Below are positions 42,682 to 51,809 of a DNA stretch of 64,000 nt, piece by piece. The position numbers and the translations under genes are program-made. This DNA comes from Candidatus Iainarchaeum sp. (GTDB lineage: Archaea; B1Sed10-29; WALL01; JAGHAM01). Position 1 is the stretch's first letter, and every line of letters begins with the position of its first letter. Below the pieces are notes generated by a model that saw nothing but the letters and a program-made list of their open reading frames with translations, was not told where the DNA came from and did not search any database. The stretch covers positions 1-64,000 of the forward strand of contig JAGHAM010000004.1 in assembly GCA_021161465.1 (NCBI GenBank), given 5' to 3'.

Positions 42682-44172
42682 CTAGTTTCCTTTCATTTCC
42701 CACAGCTTCGTGCAGATGTCTTGAACCTTGACGCGCACTTGTTCAGTGGAGTCGCGCATGCGGATTGTTACCGTGTTATCCTTTAAAGTGTCAAAGTCGA
42801 TGGTTATGCCAAATGGAACCCCTATCTCGTCAGCTCGCGCGTATCTCCTGCCAATGCTACCCGTGCCATCGTAAAACACTCTGAACCCAACACTACCGAG
42901 CATATTGTAAACTTCCCTGGCCTTTTCTGGCAATCCGCCCTTATTGACTAGTGGATAGACGCTAACGTCATATGGCGCTACAACACTTGGTAGCTTAAGG
43001 TAATTATATTTGTGCTTCTCATCTGGCTCTGCGAGGGAGTTGTCTAAAATCAAGAAAACATTTCTGTCGACACCAAAAGAAAGTTCCAACACGTGTGGCA
43101 GGCACTTTTGGCCATCTCCATAACTAACTTCCATAGTTTCGCCAGTGATCTCCTGATGGCCTTTTAAATCGTGGTCAGTCCTATAATGGAACCCAGCAAC
43201 CTCAACCCACTTGTCTAGTGACGGCGAGTAGCACTCAAGGTCGATGTGATACTTGTTGTAAAATGCTTTCTCTTTCTCACTGAGCTGGTGAAGTCTGAAG
43301 TTGTCCTTATTGAAACCCATGGACTCCATAAACTGGCACATTTTGGCTAGATGGAACACAAAGAAAGGTTCCATCCCAAGCTTCTTGGTAGCTTCCTTTC
43401 CAGTTATCATTATAGGATTCTTTGTCCCTTCCAGTAAGATGTTCATCTCCTGTTTCTCCACATGGTCAAAAGGAACTTCTGGTAACTTGTCAGGGTCGAA
43501 GAAGATTTGTAGTTCAGCCTGGGTGAATTCCCTGGCGCGCAACACCCCCTGCCTTGGACTTATCTCATTCCTGTAAGCCCTGCCAACCACGGCAAGGCCT
43601 AGGGGCAGCCTCTGGCGGTTCACCCTGAACTCGCGCTTGAATGCGGCATATGCTCCCTGGGCAGTTTCAGGTCTAAGATATGCAGTAACTATGTCATCTC
43701 CAGTTCCAACCTGAACTGGGAACATCAGCGTAAAAGTTTTTATCTCCTTGAACTCTCCCCCACATTTTGGGCAACGGATGTTGTGCTTTTTTATGAGCTT
43801 GCTAAGTTCTTCGGCAGTGACGCCTTCAAAGGTTTCGTGAAGCACATCCTCAACTATATGGTCGGCCCGCACGCGCTCACCGCATTTAGAACACTCAGCC
43901 ACCGGGTCGAAGAAATGTTCTAAATGACCACTGCCCTTAAAAACCTTTTCAGGCATTATGGTGGTTGGTTCTATCTCATGGAAATTGTCGTTTAGAGCAA
44001 GGAAAAAAGTTCTCCAGTAGTTCTCCCATCTATGCTTTATCTCACTCCCAATACTGCCGTAATCATAAAATCCGGATATGTTGCCATGGAATTCACTATT
44101 TGGGTAAATTACTCCTCTTTGTAGCAGGATTTTGTTCAGAAGCTCAATGCGATTTATGTCCTTGTTGGGCAT
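42682..44172 (-). CDS. glyS: Glycyl-tRNA synthetase (archaeal/eukaryotic alpha2 type)
   Basis: This 496-aa class II enzyme charges tRNA-Gly, including the intron-bearing tRNA at 2633. Diagnostic segments are the N-terminal GFYDYGSIGSEIKHRW, zinc-type cysteine pairs (ECSKCGER, IRCPKCGGEF), motif 2 (VGRAYRNEISPRQG), ARADEIGVPFG and motif 3 (LSFGVDRNVF). The length is shorter than typical archaeal GlyRS (~570), so inserts are reduced. It is convergent with the protease gene. Confidence 0.96.
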   Translation of the reverse strand: MPNKDINRIELLNKILLQRGVIYPNSEFHGNISGFYDYGSIGSEIKHRWENYWRTFFLALNDNFHEIEPTTIMPEKVFKGSGHLEHFFDPVAECSKCGERVRADHIVEDVLHETFEGVTAEELSKLIKKHNIRCPKCGGEFKEIKTFTLMFPVQVGTGDDIVTAYLRPETAQGAYAAFKREFRVNRQRLPLGLAVVGRAYRNEISPRQGVLRAREFTQAELQIFFDPDKLPEVPFDHVEKQEMNILLEGTKNPIMITGKEATKKLGMEPFFVFHLAKMCQFMESMGFNKDNFRLHQLSEKEKAFYNKYHIDLECYSPSLDKWVEVAGFHYRTDHDLKGHQEITGETMEVSYGDGQKCLPHVLELSFGVDRNVFLILDNSLAEPDEKHKYNYLKLPSVVAPYDVSVYPLVNKGGLPEKAREVYNMLGSVGFRVFYDGTGSIGRRYARADEIGVPFGITIDFDTLKDNTVTIRMRDSTEQVRVKVQDICTKLWEMKGN

Positions 44173-44321
44173 GAAAACCCCCTGCTTAGAATAAGGAAGG
44201 AGAATTATTTAAGGATGGTGGTGGAGTTAGAAGTGTTGGATAATCATTTTATCAATACTATACTTAGATGGGATATCCTAATTCATATAGAAGTCGCGAA
44301 TATAGATGAGCACATCTAATC

Positions 44322-45221
44322 CTATTTAATTCGTCGTTCAGATTTGGTGCTCCTATTCTTCAGGATAATAATAATTATTACTATAATCAATACTAGGAAT
44401 GCAAGTGAGAACAAGATACCAATCACTAGGACATATACCCAAATACCCGAGAGCCAGTCGTTGTTGGTTGTTACATCATTTGGCATTGGTTTTTCAGGAT
44501 ACCAGCCACTGTTTGAGTAATCCTCCTCAGACCAACTACTGCTGGAATATGTGTCATACGAATCATTAACAATACTGTACTCAACTCTATCTATGTACAA
44601 GGGTTTTCCCATAGAATGTATTCCCTTGCAAGATCCTTGTGCGTTTGAGAAGGTATCCCAATGGTCTGTCCCACCTCCAAGCCAAAATCGAAATCCACCA
44701 TAGTAATCAGTAAAATCAGATTCTAAACTTACATTTTCTACTTCTCCATCAATACTTATACATCCCACACCCTTACTAATCCATACCCTAATATCATAAG
44801 TTCTCCCTGTTTCAATCTCTTCATAAGCGGTATACCTTGTCTTATATCGATTTCCAGCTCCATCATAGAAACCAGCCCTGATGCCATTTTCACTTACGCT
44901 GTCTGTGTCCCAGCTATATTGCATGAACACTTCTTTTCCATTTCTTCCTAGCAAACCAAATTTGGCTGATGTAGCATATACTTCTGGGGTAGAGTTATCC
45001 ACTTTGAAGGAGAAAGAAAATGAGGGTTCGTTTGTTTGAATCATATTTACTGGTGGCACATATGCTTGAATGTTATATGGGGCCCTTGTACACTTCCAGT
45101 TCCAGTTATACTGTTTATATCCTACCTTAACCCAATTATATTCGGATGTATTGCCTTTTAGGACTGCAGCATAGCTAGTTGCTACCAGAAATATTGCAAG
45201 GAGAAAGGCAAGCTTTTTCAC
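44322..45221 (-). CDS. Secreted, C-terminally membrane-anchored protein, 299 aa
   Basis: It has a cleavable-type signal peptide (MKKLAFLLAIFLVATSYAA). The ~200-residue extracellular domain (FSFSFKVDNSTPEVYATSAK, GGFRFWLGGGTDHWD) has a LamG/concanavalin-like beta pattern. A single C-terminal helix (YVLVIGILFSLAFLVLIIVI) and a short basic tail follow. This is a type I surface anchor. The ligand is unknown. Confidence 0.65.
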   Translation of the reverse strand: MKKLAFLLAIFLVATSYAAVLKGNTSEYNWVKVGYKQYNWNWKCTRAPYNIQAYVPPVNMIQTNEPSFSFSFKVDNSTPEVYATSAKFGLLGRNGKEVFMQYSWDTDSVSENGIRAGFYDGAGNRYKTRYTAYEEIETGRTYDIRVWISKGVGCISIDGEVENVSLESDFTDYYGGFRFWLGGGTDHWDTFSNAQGSCKGIHSMGKPLYIDRVEYSIVNDSYDTYSSSSWSEEDYSNSGWYPEKPMPNDVTTNNDWLSGIWVYVLVIGILFSLAFLVLIIVIIIIILKNRSTKSERRIK

Positions 45222-45355
45222 CAGTTAAAAAATAACAATACAATATTTAAACTTTCCCCTTTTATCCTTTGATGGATGATAGTTCTAACTACAAATAAGT
45301 GGAAACAGTTAAAAAGCTTGCTCTACATAACCCCTGCACTATAAAGGGGATAAAA

Positions 45356-47242
45356 ATGCGAGTTAGTGTTGTTGCTATTCTTATGATTTTTTTTGCTGTC
45401 ATTATGGCAGGTTGTGTTAACGACAATGGAGGAAGTACTGTAGGAAATAATGTTTCATGCGACCCTCCATTGAGAGTAATTGGCGGCCATTGCTGCCTTG
45501 ACCAGGATAACGATGGTGTGTGTGATACCAATATTTCCAATCCTGTAAGCACACCTGTTGCCAATGAGAGTCCTATCAGCAATGGAAGCGCCCCTAATGT
45601 AACCCAACCAGTTGAAAACCATACAGGAAACCAGACAATTAATGGAACAGGCCCTGGGAACAATACACACCAGCCAAATGGGACAGTTCCATCTGTTGCA
45701 AATAACACTGGGAATGAATCGAATGCGAGTATCAATGGAACTATAGGGAATACAACAAATGGAACGAGTGCACAAGAAACGCCAGCATTCAGCGTTCGAT
45801 GCCATCTACCTTATATAACTGATAATGATGGCTGCTGCCTGGATGCAAATGAGGATGGAGCCTGTGACGAGATAGAAGATGCTGCACCATGTGGAGATGG
45901 TGTCTGCACTGAAGATGAGATGGATAGTTGCTGTACTGATTGTGGTTGCCCTGAAAACCAAACATGTATAGATGATGAGTGCATATCCACCATTAATATA
46001 TCAGTAACTGCCATCAATCTCTTCAAGACTCCAAAAATACCACCTAGTTTTTGTGGAGATGGCATCTGTGGCAGTGGGGAGACGACAGATAATTGCTGCA
46101 CTGACTGTGGGTGCCCAACAGGTATGTTCTGCAGCAGTGATGGTTGTAAAGTTTTCACCATCCCCAACCAAATACACGGATTCATCCCCTTAGGCCCGAC
46201 AAACACGACAAACGACACGGGAACTCCATGGATTGTTGTTACGATTGATGAAATACAGATGCACACATCTGGTGATGGCAGTGGTCCAGGGGAGTTGATG
46301 TTCTACAGCCAGACGAAGAGTGGTAATGTTACCCAACTAGTGAAATGGCCAGTTGGTGGTTATAAAGCCATCTGGAAGGACAGTGTTCTCCTTGCCGGGA
46401 AGAGAGAAGCAGTTCCTCTTTTTGCACTTCCGGAGGCAAGCATGGGTGATTCACTTGATATACACATGTTGTTTGGAGAATCAGATTTGCCTAGCGTTTT
46501 GCCATTTATTGGCTGCGACCTTACTATCCCTCAGGTAAAATCTTTGTTCCATCTAAGTGATTGCAATAAGGATTCTGATGACCCCATATGGGTCGTGCTG
46601 CTTTCCAACACAATATTCAAGCCATTCCTTGCCTTGGTGGATGCGATAGGTGGTAACCACTGCCACACAAATGATTTCCTTGGTGAGTTGCACACTACAG
46701 TTACTAGCCCAAGTTGGAGCATTGGTCAGCAACATGTTGATATGAATGATCTTTCAGTCAATTATACCATCAGGCGGGTGTATGTGCACCCAGATGATAA
46801 ATTGACACTTAAACTTAAAGGTGTGAAGATAATTGATGATGCTGATAGTGGCAATAATCCCGGCGAAATCTTAGGATGGGGCCGTTTCGCTTCTGCCCTC
46901 ACTGCAAGCTCCTTTGGAACAGGCATGTACGAAGACTATCAGAAAATCTTCGACTTGGGGCAACGTCAGGTGGAAGGTCCGGCTAATCTGAATGTGGACT
47001 TATCTGGGGATAGCTATACAGCTGTGGGCAAACCATTCCTGTATGCAGAACTAGACCTGTTTGACAGAGATTCTAGATGTTCCCAACCAAATGGCATGAA
47101 GTACACTTGCTATTACTCACCGAAGGTGGAGGAAGTTGGTATAACAAGCTTGTTGCTATTCCAGAATGATAGTTCAGGTGAATTCACCATTGATAGTGGT
47201 GGGGTTGGAAGCGCTGAGACGACTTGGGAACTGAGCAAATAA
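45356..47242 (+). CDS. Large Cys-rich lipoprotein, ~628 aa
   Basis: The lipoprotein signal starts at ATG 45356 (VVAILMIFFAVIMAGC). A Thr/Asn/Gly-rich, NGT/NQT sequon-rich stalk (~60-145) follows. Cys-rich calcium/EF-like motifs occur (CCLDQDNDGVCD; CCLDANEDGACD; CGDGVCTEDEMDSCCTDCGC; CGDGICGSGETTDNCCTDCGC). A ~350-residue C-terminal beta domain completes it. The CGDGxC...CC.DCGC units are tandem and resemble surface proteins of other uncultivated archaea. It is extracellular; no enzyme motif was found. Confidence 0.8.
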   Translation: MRVSVVAILMIFFAVIMAGCVNDNGGSTVGNNVSCDPPLRVIGGHCCLDQDNDGVCDTNISNPVSTPVANESPISNGSAPNVTQPVENHTGNQTINGTGPGNNTHQPNGTVPSVANNTGNESNASINGTIGNTTNGTSAQETPAFSVRCHLPYITDNDGCCLDANEDGACDEIEDAAPCGDGVCTEDEMDSCCTDCGCPENQTCIDDECISTINISVTAINLFKTPKIPPSFCGDGICGSGETTDNCCTDCGCPTGMFCSSDGCKVFTIPNQIHGFIPLGPTNTTNDTGTPWIVVTIDEIQMHTSGDGSGPGELMFYSQTKSGNVTQLVKWPVGGYKAIWKDSVLLAGKREAVPLFALPEASMGDSLDIHMLFGESDLPSVLPFIGCDLTIPQVKSLFHLSDCNKDSDDPIWVVLLSNTIFKPFLALVDAIGGNHCHTNDFLGELHTTVTSPSWSIGQQHVDMNDLSVNYTIRRVYVHPDDKLTLKLKGVKIIDDADSGNNPGEILGWGRFASALTASSFGTGMYEDYQKIFDLGQRQVEGPANLNVDLSGDSYTAVGKPFLYAELDLFDRDSRCSQPNGMKYTCYYSPKVEEVGITSLLLFQNDSSGEFTIDSGGVGSAETTWELSK

Positions 47243-47284
47243 AACCAATGTGGAGGATGGGGGGCAAACGTAGTGTTTTGGGAA

Positions 47285-48397
47285 CTACCTTCCCCTCCCT
47301 TTATTTTTAATCAAGGCGCGGTAAACCTGACTTAGCTTCAAGGGCCTTCCAGCTATTGGATTCTCCCTATGAACCTTATACTTTTTCGATAGCCTCTCAA
47401 GCTCTGGGATTTCAAAACCTTGCGCGGTTGTACCCTCAAGTATTAATTTTCCAGTGTTTACGTTTATTTTTCCAAGAAGCCATCCATCGATATGTATTTC
47501 GGCCTCAATACTGTCTGCTAGGTCTTTGTAATCTTTAATATTCCTGATGCTGTCTTCAGTCCCGGCACTGAAGAGCTCCACTTTCCCATACCTCTCTAAC
47601 GCTGGCTTTATATCATCAAAGAATATTTTGGATACTCCTCTTGCATGCTTTTTAAGCTCTTTCATTGTTTCGTTATGGCTTTTCTTGGCTTCCTCAACGT
47701 CTGGAAGGTTAAATAGTTCAATCCCTCTTACCTCAGTTGGGTACTCCTCAATTCTCTTTACCCTGCCCCTTTTGGTTGATATGGCTGTTTTCCTCATAGT
47801 TATAGATGAATCTTCTCCGATGGGCCAGAAGTCCGGTACCCCTTCAAGCTCGCGCATTCTTCTCTGCAGTTTTGTAAGTGCTTTCTCAAGTTTTTTGCTT
47901 CCCTTATACTTCTTGAACAAAGGGTAGTTGTGTTTTGTAACCGCTGCAAGATAAGCTATTGGCCTTAACTCTTTTTTTATCTCTTTTATCTCGTTTATGA
48001 GACTCTTCTCTAGTTCTTTGTCTCTTGGTTTTGGTAGGAAACTACCTTCGGTGTAGAGCCAGAGGCGAGGGTTAGTTGGCGAGAATGAGAAGACTTTCCT
48101 AACTTTTGATTCCCAGCTGCGTTTCTTTTTATTTATGTATTCCAAGCTGAAAAGAGATAAATCCAAGTCATGGTGCTCTATTGGCTCTTTCAGCGTTTCA
48201 ATGGTTACCATCCTGTGCGTGGCTTTCTTTGCTTCTTTCAGTACATCTGGAGAGAGCTCTTTCTTGTTCTCTTCAATTGCCTTCTTAATTATCCCAACCC
48301 TATAATGGCTAATAGTGTACCTATTCTTGTCCCAAAGATGCTCTAAAGACTTCTCATGGGTCTTTAGCTTCTTATGGACTTCACGCCTGTAAGCCAT
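47285..48397 (-). CDS. Orphan helical basic protein, 370 aa
   Basis: Unrecognised. It has a charged helical N terminus (MAYRREVHKKLKTHEKSLEH), a central region with FWPIGEDSSITMRKTA, and a C-terminal alpha/beta part (AEIHIDGWLLGKINVNTG) ending KNKGRGR. It has no signal or membrane segment. Its composition resembles the orphans at 24173 and 61384. Confidence 0.62.
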   Translation of the reverse strand: MAYRREVHKKLKTHEKSLEHLWDKNRYTISHYRVGIIKKAIEENKKELSPDVLKEAKKATHRMVTIETLKEPIEHHDLDLSLFSLEYINKKKRSWESKVRKVFSFSPTNPRLWLYTEGSFLPKPRDKELEKSLINEIKEIKKELRPIAYLAAVTKHNYPLFKKYKGSKKLEKALTKLQRRMRELEGVPDFWPIGEDSSITMRKTAISTKRGRVKRIEEYPTEVRGIELFNLPDVEEAKKSHNETMKELKKHARGVSKIFFDDIKPALERYGKVELFSAGTEDSIRNIKDYKDLADSIEAEIHIDGWLLGKINVNTGKLILEGTTAQGFEIPELERLSKKYKVHRENPIAGRPLKLSQVYRALIKNKGRGR

Positions 48398-48496
48398 GTA
48401 TATATTTTTGCATACTTCTTTTAAACTACTTTCTCCGCTGCAAGTTTATGGGCCACATAAAAATTTAAATACGCCTTTATGCATAAGTGGAATTCC

Positions 48497-49609
48497 ATGT
48501 TCTCGGGGGGTTTAAAGAAAGCAGTTAAGGTATTTGTTTTTCTTGCTGCAATCTACACCTTCCTTTTAAGTATCCATCTGTTGTCATCTGGGCTTAAGAG
48601 GCTCGGCAGTGGCTTCGTTAAGTCACTTATAAGCTCAACTTCCGACCCATTGACCGGGCTTTTTGTTGGTATCCTAGCGACGAGTGTCATCCAATCTTCT
48701 TCAGCTACAACTTCCATGGTGGTTTCTCTAGTTGCGGCAAATCCTGCGTTCCTACCAAACGCTGTCCCTATAGTTATGGGTGCGAATATTGGCACGACTG
48801 TGACGAATATCCTGGTTTCCTTTGGCCATATGACCAGGAGAAAAGAATTCAAGAAAGCTCTTGCAGGAGCAACCGTTCATGATTTCTTCAATCTAATAGC
48901 GGTGACTATTTTGTTCCCAATTGAATTGTTATTTCATCCTTTGAGAACTATGGCAATTTTCCTTGGCAATGAATTTGCTGGGCTCGGTGGGTTGACTATG
49001 GTTTCTCCATTGAAGCTTGTGCTTTCCCCTGCTTCTGATTTTATAGTTTCGTTTTTGTCCCAGCTTCAACCGCTGTGGTTTGCTAATGCAGCGGTAATAG
49101 CTGCCGCAATAGGTTTGTTGATATTCTCGCTGAATACTATTGTCCAGTTAACGCGTCGCTTTGCTGAGGCAATCCAGGAGAACATATTCGATAAATACCT
49201 CTTTAAAGCAGCGCTCCTTTCGTTCCTTATAGGCTTGCTTCTAACTGCCATAGTGCAGTCTAGTTCTGTCACTACGTCCATGTCTGTTCCACTGGTTGGT
49301 TCTGGTTTGATAACTGTAGAGCAGGTGTTCCCTTATGTGCTTGGGGCAAATGTGGGTACAACTGTGACCGCTCTCCTCGCTGCACTTGGAACTGCTTCAA
49401 AAGAGGCTGTGCAAATAGCTCTTGTACATTTACTTTTTAATGTGGTTGCTATTTGTTTAATTTACCCGTTCAGGTTTGTTCCTATCTCACTTGCGAAACG
49501 GCTTGGAGAGCTAGCATCCGAGAAGAGGAAGTATGCAATAGCTTACGTGGTGACTGCTTTTTATATAATTCCAATCATTTACATAATACTAACAAATTGG
49601 GGTGGTTAA
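48497..49609 (+). CDS. Na/phosphate cotransporter (PF02690 family)
   Basis: This ~370-aa polytopic protein has two inverted family repeats: TSVIQSSSATTSMVVSLV with GANIGTTVTN, and AIVQSSSVTTSMSVPLV with GANVGTTVTA. The QSSS motifs line the Na/Pi binding site in SLC34-like transporters. ATG 48497 is preferred over ATG 48479, because TATA-like atttaaata at ~48463-48471 would make it leaderless. The PhoU gene follows with no gap, so the two should work together in phosphate uptake. Confidence 0.9.
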   Translation: MFSGGLKKAVKVFVFLAAIYTFLLSIHLLSSGLKRLGSGFVKSLISSTSDPLTGLFVGILATSVIQSSSATTSMVVSLVAANPAFLPNAVPIVMGANIGTTVTNILVSFGHMTRRKEFKKALAGATVHDFFNLIAVTILFPIELLFHPLRTMAIFLGNEFAGLGGLTMVSPLKLVLSPASDFIVSFLSQLQPLWFANAAVIAAAIGLLIFSLNTIVQLTRRFAEAIQENIFDKYLFKAALLSFLIGLLLTAIVQSSSVTTSMSVPLVGSGLITVEQVFPYVLGANVGTTVTALLAALGTASKEAVQIALVHLLFNVVAICLIYPFRFVPISLAKRLGELASEKRKYAIAYVVTAFYIIPIIYIILTNWGG

Positions 49610-50275
49610 GTGGTTTTCAAGGATATTGTCGATGCTTTTACCAAGAGCAATATGGTGAAACAGACCTATGAGGAGGTTGGTGAGATGCACCATGAACTTG
49701 AAAGGATGTTTAAGGAGGCAAGGAACTGTCTGGTTGGTGGTGGCACTATCAATAAGGTTGTAGAGGAGGATGTCTTGGTGAACAAAAAACAAATTCATAT
49801 TAGAAAACAGATTATAAACTACTTAGCGATGAATTCTGCCCCAGATGTAACTGCAGCATTAGAGTTAGTTGAAATAGCTAGTGAATATGAGCGCATTGGG
49901 GACTACTGTAAAAATCTATCTCAGCTTGAAACCATATATGGTATAAATTTGTCCAATGATAGTCCAAGCAAGAAAATTATCGAGATGACAGATTTGATAG
50001 AGGAGGAATTCCATTTAGTCCACGATGCTGTGAAATATGAGGATGAAAAACTGGCTAAAAAGTGTGAGAAGCGCCACAAGGAGATGAAAGTCCTTCATCA
50101 GGAACTTATAGAGTGCATAAAAAAACATCCTGAGATGAAGGCTGTCAAAGCCGCAGTGTATTCGTCAGCTGGGACCTACTGCAGGCGAATAAGCGCGCAC
50201 CTTAAGAATGTATCCACAGCTGTGACGAACCCATTCCCAGAGATGGGTTTCAGGCTTGGCAAATATACCGACTAA
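49610..50275 (+). CDS. PhoU-domain protein
   Basis: The 221-aa all-helical protein has two PhoU helical bundles: YEEVGEMHHELERMFKEARNCL in the first and VHDAVKYEDEKLAKKCEKRH in the second. The acidic metal-binding ExxxD-type residues are spread as in PhoU, including EYERIGDYCKNLSQL. A GTG start at 49610 directly abuts the transporter TAA, indicating translational coupling. It likely regulates the preceding Na/Pi transporter. Confidence 0.88.
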   Translation: MVFKDIVDAFTKSNMVKQTYEEVGEMHHELERMFKEARNCLVGGGTINKVVEEDVLVNKKQIHIRKQIINYLAMNSAPDVTAALELVEIASEYERIGDYCKNLSQLETIYGINLSNDSPSKKIIEMTDLIEEEFHLVHDAVKYEDEKLAKKCEKRHKEMKVLHQELIECIKKHPEMKAVKAAVYSSAGTYCRRISAHLKNVSTAVTNPFPEMGFRLGKYTD

Positions 50276-50332
50276 CTTGCAAAACACATAAGCCTTTTTA
50301 TGTTAACAGTGAAAAATATAATGTTGGTATTC

Positions 50333-51160
50333 ATGGACTTTAAAAAACTCAGAGAGAAGGCATTTAAGGAAACTATTAATGAAGTTCGCAAGGAGAAGAA
50401 AGAAACTGATAACCTTGTTGTCCAGGCTGTTGAGGCGATAGATGAGCTTGATGATATCACGAATATCATAGTTGAGAGAGTGAAGAACTGGTATGCCTTC
50501 CACTACCCAGAGCTTGAAAAGCTCGTGAAGGATCCTATGCTATACCTGCTTATAATAAAGGAGATTAAATCGAGAGACCAAATGCTCGCTGAAAAACTCG
50601 AGAGGTTTGTCGGGCCAGAACGGGCAAAAGCTATTGCAGAGAAAGCTGTTGGGTCTATGGGGGCCGAGATTGTAGATAAAGACCTGCAAAGGCTTGTACA
50701 TCTGGCAGAGCTTGGGATTCATGCAAGACAAGAAAGGGATGAGTTGGCCGATTACATAGAAGAGAGGACAAAAGAAATCACACCAAACCTTCATGCTATG
50801 CTTGGTGGTATGCTTGCTGCAAGGCTTATAGCGAGAGCAGGTTCACTTGAGCGGCTAGCTAAAATGCCTGCCAGCACCGTGCAGGTACTGGGCGCGGAGA
50901 AGGCATTGTTTGCACATCTGCGTAGGGGTGTTCCTTCTCCAAAGCATGGTTTGATATTCCAGTTCCCACAGATAATCCAGTCCCCAAAGAAGCAGCGTGG
51001 GAAGATATCCAGGGCGCTGGCTGGGAAGGTTTCCATAGCAGCCAAGGAGGATTTCTTTGGAAATAAGGATATAAGCAAAGAACTAATTCAAAGCTTTGAA
51101 AAGCGGGTTGAGGCTATAAAGGAGGGAGCATCAAAGAAGAAGGGTGGCAAGCATGAATGA
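50333..51160 (+). CDS. nop5: Nop5-like box C/D RNP core protein lacking the N-terminal domain
   Basis: The 275-aa protein contains the coiled coil (~1-120; VVQAVEAIDELDDITNIIVE) and the NOP domain (~130-250; NLHAMLGGMLAARLIARAGS, MPASTVQVLGAEKALFAHLR, PKHGLIFQ). The NOP domain binds the sRNA-L7Ae complex. Archaeal Nop5 usually has ~100-120 more N-terminal residues that form the fibrillarin-binding domain. Here PhoU ends at 50275, so there is no room for it. It overlaps the fibrillarin gene (ATG 51153) by eight bases. Confidence 0.88.
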   Translation: MDFKKLREKAFKETINEVRKEKKETDNLVVQAVEAIDELDDITNIIVERVKNWYAFHYPELEKLVKDPMLYLLIIKEIKSRDQMLAEKLERFVGPERAKAIAEKAVGSMGAEIVDKDLQRLVHLAELGIHARQERDELADYIEERTKEITPNLHAMLGGMLAARLIARAGSLERLAKMPASTVQVLGAEKALFAHLRRGVPSPKHGLIFQFPQIIQSPKKQRGKISRALAGKVSIAAKEDFFGNKDISKELIQSFEKRVEAIKEGASKKKGGKHE

Positions 51161-51809
51161 AATCTTTCATAATGTTTTCCGTGAAGGCAACAAACTTTAC
51201 ACAAAGAACTTAGTTCCTGGGCAACGGGTTTACGGAGAAAAACTTTTGGAAACTGGCCGGGGAGAGCTGAGGGAATGGAACCCAAACAGGTCCAAGCTGG
51301 CTGCGGTGATACTAAAGGGCTTGAAAACGTTTCCACTCAAGCAAGATTCAAAGGTGCTCTATCTCGGTGCTGCCCAGGGAACCACTGCATCACACGTTAG
51401 CGATGTAGTGGACAAAGGTTATGTTATCTGTGTTGATGTATCCTCTAAGGCTATGGAGGAGCTGATACCTCTGTGCGAATCCCGCCAGAATATGCTTCCG
51501 GTTCTTGGAGATGCTAACAGGCCTGGAGAGTATGCTAAGTATACTCTTGGAATTAATATGATTTATCAGGATGTTGCCCAACCAAACCAAGCTAAAATAC
51601 TGCTAAAGAACGCTTCACTGCTTGATCCAGGGGAGTACGCTATCTTATGTATTAAAAGTAGGTCAATAGATGTTGCAGAAGACCCAAAGAAAATCATCAA
51701 AAAAGAGTTGGAATCCGTTTCTGATGGTTTTTTTGTGAGAGAGGTGATTGACCTCGAGCCATACCACATGGACCATGCACTAGCTGTGTGTGAGAAAAAA
51801 CTTAGTTAG
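51153..51809 (+). CDS. flpA: Fibrillarin-like rRNA/tRNA 2'-O-methyltransferase
   Basis: This 218-aa class I methyltransferase is the catalytic subunit of box C/D sRNPs. Features are VYGEKLLETGRGELREWNP near the N terminus, motif I VLYLGAAQGTTASHVSD, VICVDVSSKAMEEL, the catalytic Asp region MIYQDVAQPNQAKIL and the conserved YAILCIKSRSIDV lysine region. It starts inside the end of nop5, so the two are translationally coupled, the usual archaeal arrangement. Confidence 0.95.
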   Translation: MNEIFHNVFREGNKLYTKNLVPGQRVYGEKLLETGRGELREWNPNRSKLAAVILKGLKTFPLKQDSKVLYLGAAQGTTASHVSDVVDKGYVICVDVSSKAMEELIPLCESRQNMLPVLGDANRPGEYAKYTLGINMIYQDVAQPNQAKILLKNASLLDPGEYAILCIKSRSIDVAEDPKKIIKKELESVSDGFFVREVIDLEPYHMDHALAVCEKKLS

